Shown: one piece after another, positions 22,401 through 64,000 of the stretch
Layout: each line of letters starts with the position of its first letter
How positions within the stretch are numbered: position 1 is the stretch's first letter
Assembly: GCF_022539315.1 (NCBI RefSeq)
Contig: NC_066343.1
Location: 38,638,706 to 38,702,705 of the forward strand
DNA length: 64,000 bases
Direction: 5' to 3'
Source: Serinus canaria
Lineage: Eukaryota > Chordata > Aves > Passeriformes > Fringillidae
Notes under the pieces: model-generated
What the model saw: only the letters and a program-made list of their open reading frames with translations
What the model was told of the DNA's origin: nothing
The model's database searches: none
Position numbers and translations under genes: made by a program

Positions 22401-25400
22401 AGTCTGCACTTTGCTATAATGCAGCAATGGGTTAGCTAATCACCTGACTTTTTTTGTTCCCTCCTATAAATATTCATAGTAAACGGCATGAGGGAAAGGC
22501 AGTAACTGGTTTTCAGAAGTATTTTTTCTTAACAACCAGGTAAAGGTTGTTAGCCTTTTCATTTTGTTTTAGATTTACAAATTAGGCTCTCTTCCACCAA
22601 AAACTTTTTTTTTTTTTTCTTCCTGCTTAGAGGACTTGGGTAGTCATTATTTTCTGCCATTTCCACATAAAGTCTTAAAATTATATCTGGAAGAAATAGT
22701 TTTTCTACTATCTTGAACAAACCTTTTCTCATGGAGGAAACACTTCTAAGGTACTTTTAGGTATATTATAATACTTTGATGGCACTAAAGCTTTCTGTAC
22801 TGCTGTATATTAAGGCTTAGGAAGAGATAGCTGTTCAGTGTGTACTCAGTGCCATTCCATCCTATTTTATAATTCAATTTAAAAAAACAGCTGGTCCTGA
22901 TAATTGGCTCTCTCTGGGGCATTGACTAGGACTTTAATTCCTATGAAACACAGCATAAGAATCAGCATGCAGGGGGAGTCTCTGCTTTTGTTTTCCAGTG
23001 CTTCTAAAGGTTCAGGAACTGAGCTAGGAATAGTCAACTTCAGGAAACAGAGTCTCAGTACCACATTAGTTATCATTCTTTATGTATATGATTATTTTTA
23101 TTGGATTGAGTACAATGTAGTGTTTGCCAAATTGAAACTTAATTGTAAAGCTTGAAGAATTTCCCCAGATTTTTAGTATAGGTTTATAGGTAACCAAAGC
23201 TTGTATGGGTTGTTCTGTGGATTGACCTTTTAGAATATAAAACAGCTTGTACAAATAACTCTGCCATCTCCAAAGAGCTTGTGAGATTTTTTACCTAACA
23301 TTAAGTATTACATTTTTATTGAGGAAATGGTTCACATGCAGTAACTTTGCTGGTTTGTATGACATTAAAGTAGATCTGCATTCTTGGAAAAAAAAAACAA
23401 AAAACAACCCACAACTAACCATTTTTTTCAAAAAGATAGTTGTGTAAGCTGTCATTTGAGACACTGAACTTGAAAACAATATGTTAGGTATGAAAGAGTA
23501 AAGGGTTAAATAGAGGAAGGAGCTACTTAAGGTACAATTGCTGGGACTTTTGCAAATGCACAGTCCTCCTTATGATGCAAAAGGATGAGATGGGGGGGAC
23601 AGCACCACTGTGTTAATAGCAGTGGCCATTTCTTACTGCTGTCAAAGGAAGAGTATTCTGCTGTCCTGGTGAATAATTATTTTGTGTAATGCTAGGTAAC
23701 ATACTGCTCATTTCTGTATGGTGTGTTATTTGTGTAGTTTTGCCATATTTAGAATGCTGGTTATCATGGTGTTTACCTGCTCTCTACAGGCTTTTTGGGT
23801 AGGTTGCTGTTGCTGCAAAGACCATGACTCTTGCTGCCATGTGTTGCTGGTTATCCTAAATTTTTAACAGAATGTATTCCTACAAGTGAATTCACTTAGG
23901 TAAATAGTCTCTTCTTGCAAACAATTTACTTCAATGTTTAAAAATGTAAACCACAAGTGGTGTTTTGGAATTAAGATTGCCTAGAGCACAAAGAATGCAG
24001 AAGTCATTTTATATGGTTCTGTTTAAACAGACTTATAAGTACTTTGAAAAAGAATATTCTGACCCATAAACAGCCTCTGAGACTTTGGGGTACATGAAAA
24101 GTGCATTTGCTTGTGATTTAATCTGCACCGAACTGGAGGAACTCATATGTACTTCTATGAGAGGTAGAAGTGCTTTCGGAAGCCCAGAATGTAACCAGCT
24201 TCAGGGTTTCAATATAGGTACTCTTCTGCCTAGCATTTGTGACTTTTTAAATAATTATGTGTTTTCTCAGTTCATACTTATAGTTCTTCTGTTTAATTTT
24301 TAATGTGTTGCATTTTGACACTATTGTGTCACCTGAGATTTTGTACTCCTTTTTTTTTTTTTGTGTACTTGTTTGCCTTTTTTTTTCCTACTGTAGCATT
24401 TACCAAAGATTTTGTTCAGCTACTTACTTGAAGTATCTGATGAGTAAGTACACATCAAAGTAATGACTTAGTTGCTGTAGACTTGTTACTTTTTTTTCCC
24501 TTTCAAATCAATAGCTCCGTGATAATTAAAAAAGTGAAGTCTGAGCTTTGGCTTTGAAAATATTTTGGGTTGCACCAAGCCTTAGATACAAAGAAAAGCA
24601 TGGAAATATATATATGTATAGATGAACAGTCTTACAGGTTTTGCAGAGCTATTGTGGTAGACAGACATAAAAAACTTAAATTTTAGTTTTTCTCTTGAAA
24701 AGTATAATTTGATATATGGTTTTTGCAACTCCTGGGTTTATAATAATGAGATACCATGTTTTAATACATGCTTAACAGACTCAAAAAATATACAATTCTA
24801 TATAATATTTTTAAAGAACAGATTTTTTGAAAAATAAAAACTTAATAGAATATAGTGCAAGTTGAACAGATTCAGTAGTATTGATAAACTTTGTATATCC
24901 ATACTTGGTGTTGGTTTTTTGGGTTTCCCTTGGAGAGAACTGTTTTTTGGAATGTAATTACAAAGCACTTTGCAGGAAGATCCTAGTATTAGCCATGGAA
25001 AATTTCAGACATCTCTGGCTCTTTGAAGTAGTCTGTTTTCTGGTTGTGGGGGTTTTTATTGTTTTTGTTGGGATTTTGTGGTGGTTTTTTTTTTTAATTA
25101 TTATTTGAGTGGTTTTCTTGAGTGTGATAGTTTGGTCTTGCTGGTTTCTTGAGGGGCGAGAGGTTATTAAGTAAATAAAATGCAAGGGTTCTTTAAATTT
25201 TATTAAAATCACATTTATCTTTCCAGGGCAGGCATGATCTGCATTATTTTGGTCAATTGAATATGTAAATTCTGTTTATGTAAACTGAGAATGTCCTTCA
25301 GCTTCAGCATCAGAGAGATTATCCTTGTTTCCTGTAAGAGAAGTTTTAATAGCATGAAAACTCTCCATGGTTTTGAGAGGTAGTATTTCTGCCAGTTTCA

Positions 25401-25569
25401 ATGAGAAAGAAGAACCTATCATGAAAGTAGAGGTGCTATTGGTTAAAATAAAAATTTTGAGCTTCAGATGTGATATTATTGTGTGTTTATTTTATGACAA
25501 TGTCTTTCAAATATGTTATTAAAATGACGGCAGAAATGCTCAGCACCAAACTGTTGTAATAGTGACTAT

Positions 25570-25960
25570 GTGTTTTTTCTTCCTAGTGTCTAACCTAAAC
25601 CTTCCTCCTTTCAGTTTAAAGCCATTGTATTGCTCTTGACATATCTCTGCAAACCTTTGAAAAAAGTCCCTATCCAGCTTCCTGGTAGGCTCTCTCTTGC
25701 TTCTGGAAGGCTGCTCTAAGGTCTCCCCAGAGCCTTCTTGTCTCGAGGGTGAAGAGTCCCATCCCTTTCAGCCTTACTTTGTATAGGAGAATTTTTCCAT
25801 CACTCCAGTCATTTTTATTGCTGCCTTCTGGACTTGCTTCAGCAAGTCCATATCCTTTTGCTATATTGGTAGCCCCAGGACTTATGTCAGTAAAATCTCC
25901 TCTGAATCCTGTTATGACATCCGACCAGTTATTGCTGCCTTAGAGTGGCTGAGCATCTTA
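25570..25960 (-). mobile_element. CR1 LINE fragment (diverged)
   Basis: Reverse-orientation CR1 landmarks are 'tctaacctaaaccttcctcctttcag', 'ctccccagagccttcttgtct', 'cccatccctttcagcctt' and 'ccttctggacttgcttcagcaagtcc'. The left and right limits are approximate. Confidence 0.7.
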
Positions 25961-25973
25961 CTGTTCTTCTAGT

Positions 25974-26011
25974 ACATATACATATATATATATATAGATA
26001 TATATATATAT

Positions 26012-26085
<74 letters not shown>
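25974..26085. repeat. (TA)n microsatellite, about 110 bp
   Basis: A nearly pure AT dinucleotide tract with a few GATA-type and ATTA interruptions, directly after the CR1 fragment in AGTPBP1 intron 1. Confidence 0.97.
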
Positions 26086-26087
<2 letters not shown>

Positions 26088-28736
26088 GGAGGATGGAGTT
26101 TGTACAAGTCCTCTGTAGGCACTCCCAGTAATGCCTAATAGACACAACTGAGCATGAGGTCTGAATGAAACAGTGCAAGTTCATTTCTTTCGCCATTGTT
26201 TTGAGCTAAAGAAAATTTCCTTGTGATGGTCCTTGCCCTTTGGTCATTTTGTGGTTAGAGTATTTATCCAGGAGCTAGGAGTTCAGTGGATTCCATGTTA
26301 TTCTTAAATTTAGATTTTGGCAAATGCCAGCGTTTCATATGAAAGGTAAATACTGGAGGGGGTATCCTCTTTACTTTTTGCATGAACTTTGTCAGTGAGT
26401 GTCAAATTTTCAGGGTATTGAAAATCCAGAATTCATCTAGGAGTGAGGCAAATATGTGCTTTTTGGAGGAGAAAGGAAAATGTGAAAATTACATGTAACT
26501 TCATGCAGGCCATTTAATTTATTGCACTGTTGATAGCATTATTAAAGCAATTATTACAGTGCAACTTTCTGATCTTGTGAAGACTGCCTTTTTCCCCTGT
26601 CTAGATAGGACGGTGAAAGAGATAACATTTCACAGGCAAGGTGGAAAGGCAAAGGGAGATTGCAGAGAATCCAGCATTTATTGGGTTGGAGTTCTACTTA
26701 GTCATCATTTCTTACTCTCCTCTGCTTCCCTCCAAATTGAAGTGCTTTCATTCAGTTGCTGTTGGTCCTTTGCAAGCAGAACTAATGCTAATTTTTTATC
26801 TGCTCTGCTACCACTGTAATGCAAGTGGCAAGTTGTTTAAGATATGTGTAAATTCATTCACCTTCTGCCTTTAGCTTTCTATCAAGTGTTTATTCAAAAT
26901 AAGGATAATATTAAAAGTTTTAAATTAATTTGGAAGGGGTTTTTTTTGCATTACCTAGTCAAATATTAAAGATAAATATTTTTTTTCTTTAGTATGCATG
27001 GTTGTCCCACCACATCTCTCTGGATTGCTGCTGTGTGCATTTCTTTCTTATTTTTTCCTTGGTTCTTCTCAGTTGTTGTTAGGTTTGTTGCGGGTTTTTT
27101 TTTGGTTGGTTTTTTTGTTTGTTTGGTTGGTTTTGTGCTCTTTCTTTTTTGCTTGACTTCTCCCCTTGACCTGGAGCACCAGTAAGCACTTTAATGCTTA
27201 CTGGCATACTTTGTGGTGAATTTAGATAAACAAACTAAGACCTTGCAGTTCAAGATGGTTCAGCTCAGTAGCTGGCTCCACTTGTACTGCAGTTCAGTAC
27301 ACAATAATATATAGACACTATTGGCGCTGGCAGACTGTTCATCATCTGCACGACAGCGGGTCCTACTTTTGCTGGAAGCAACACAGCTCTGATTTCCAAG
27401 GGTCTGATTTCCACGCAGTAAGACCTGCAACCTGGTTGGAATAATCCAGACCTTGTAATTCATGAAATTGTCAGTAATGGGGTGGACACAGCTCTTCTCT
27501 TGTAACTTCTTATTTTGTTTAAAGGATTTCAAGATAGCGTACACCTGAAGGCTGCTTGGACAAAGCTAAGACACCTGTTAACTCGACTCAAGCTGGAATT
27601 CTTGTGAAAAGTAAAGCATTTTCCTGCTGGATGCTGGGAAAAGATTCTGCTTTCAGTAAGTCTGGAAATAAGCCTGTTTCATACTTCATCTGCTTTAGGC
27701 TTTTAGCAGTGGTGTGGAATTTACCTGTCATAAAAACCTGATTATTTTTATGTGCTGAGTAACTAGGATTTTTTAGAGGTTTTACAAATTTCTTTGGGGA
27801 GAAGGGGATGGGGGGGCAGGGGGAGGAGGACAGCTGGTGGGCAGCTGTTTTTCTGTAGTTGTCTGAATTTCTTACCTGCATTTTCCAAAAAAGAGTGCTT
27901 TATCTTACTCATTCACGCGACCCATATCTTTGAACATCCATTTTCCCCTTTTATGTCTTCTACCTTTAAATTAACCACTGAGCTCTTGGAGCTCTTTTTT
28001 GATAGTGGGAGTATTTGTCTGTCATAGTACATCTCAGATGGAAGTACTGGTGCTCAGTTAATGGTCCTGTAGGCTGCAACCTTAATTGCTTGGAGGCACC
28101 ATTTGAGGAAGCGGTGTGCCCTGAGGACACTATGTCCTTAGATGGATAGGAAAATTGAGTCCTTGGCACGATATGGTTTCTGTCCAAGGAATGTATTGAG
28201 GTCTTGCTTAAATAAGAACACCAAATACTCCATGTTTCTTACTGTGCCTCTAGCCTTAGTTATTCTATAGATACATAAAATCAGAGTCAGAAATCAGTAT
28301 GTTGTGGCATCTCATAATATTGTCAAGTCAGTTTAAGAAATGTATTTACTGGCTTCAGCAAAAACTTTACTTGATAAAATTCTGCCATTGGCAGGAAAAT
28401 AATGTCTAGTAAATGACTGATACTGAAAAGTCTCTGTTTTATTGTAATCAGACTTTCTGAACCTTGGTAGGCCAGAATTATAATGCAGAATCATACTCCC
28501 TACTTAAAAAGCAATAGTTTATTTTAAAAGCTGGATCAAATAGTGTGAAGGGAAAAGAGCTTGTGACAGTGTGGAGAAACGCAATCACTGTGAATTAATT
28601 TAGCATTTCTAGTGAAGGGATATTCAGTATGGTGTGAGCATTTCTTCTTTAAAGAGCAAAAGATGCGAATAATATGTAGTTTTTCAATATCTTACAGGTT
28701 GTCAGAGATGGTGATTTGAAGAATCATACTGCCGAT

Positions 28737-64000
<35,264 letters not shown>

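Larger units (their letters stand above)
18723..28697 (+). other. AGTPBP1 intron 1
   Basis: This 10-kb intron holds the 3' half of the CpG island and a 30-nt T-tract ending in CAG at 19445-19477. It also contains a T-tract near 21630, a CR1 fragment, a TA microsatellite (both listed separately) and AT-rich sequence. A G-rich run lies at about 27795-27840. I see no conserved coding exon in it. Confidence 0.6.

Overview
This is vertebrate nuclear DNA and almost certainly avian, most likely from a songbird. Coding sequence is broken into short exons with GT/AG junctions. Two CpG islands mark promoters. The interspersed repeats are CR1-type LINE 3' ends plus endogenous-retrovirus LTRs of types I know from bird genomes. 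The two protein genes I recognise, NAA35 and AGTPBP1, are neighbours on human 9q21, a region that corresponds to the avian Z chromosome. Z linkage is therefore an inference; the sequence does not show it directly.

Layout. (1) 1-8597, minus strand: the 5' part of NAA35 (auxiliary subunit of the NatC N-terminal acetyltransferase). Seven coding exons give the first 200 residues in one continuous frame, and the gene runs off the left edge. (2) About 9590-10200: CpG island, the presumed NAA35 promoter and non-coding first exon. (3) About 10.2-18.4 kb: intergenic sequence with CR1 fragments and one solo ERVK-like LTR. (4) About 18.48-19.28 kb: second CpG island with the non-coding first exon of AGTPBP1. 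(5) 18.7-63.2 kb, plus strand: AGTPBP1 (cytosolic carboxypeptidase 1, CCP1/Nna1). A 10-kb first intron is followed by 23 coding exons from the start codon at 28737 to 63159, giving 1126 codons with the catalytic zinc motifs visible. The last exon or exons lie beyond the right edge.

The genes are transcribed divergently, with promoters about 8.5 kb apart. Their products act separately: NatC acetylates nascent protein N-termini at the ribosome, and CCP1 trims glutamates from tubulin and other proteins.

No new biological system is evident. The points most worth a second look are: the AGTPBP1 exon 6/7 junction, which stays in frame only through an unexpected acceptor 30 nt upstream (or implies a missing base); two same-orientation solo LTRs 28.5 kb apart whose 3' parts are identical over 334 nt while their 5' parts are clearly diverged; a perfect 21-bp-arm palindrome close to an exon; sense-oriented LTRs inside AGTPBP1 introns; and an unclassified C-rich block in intron 19.
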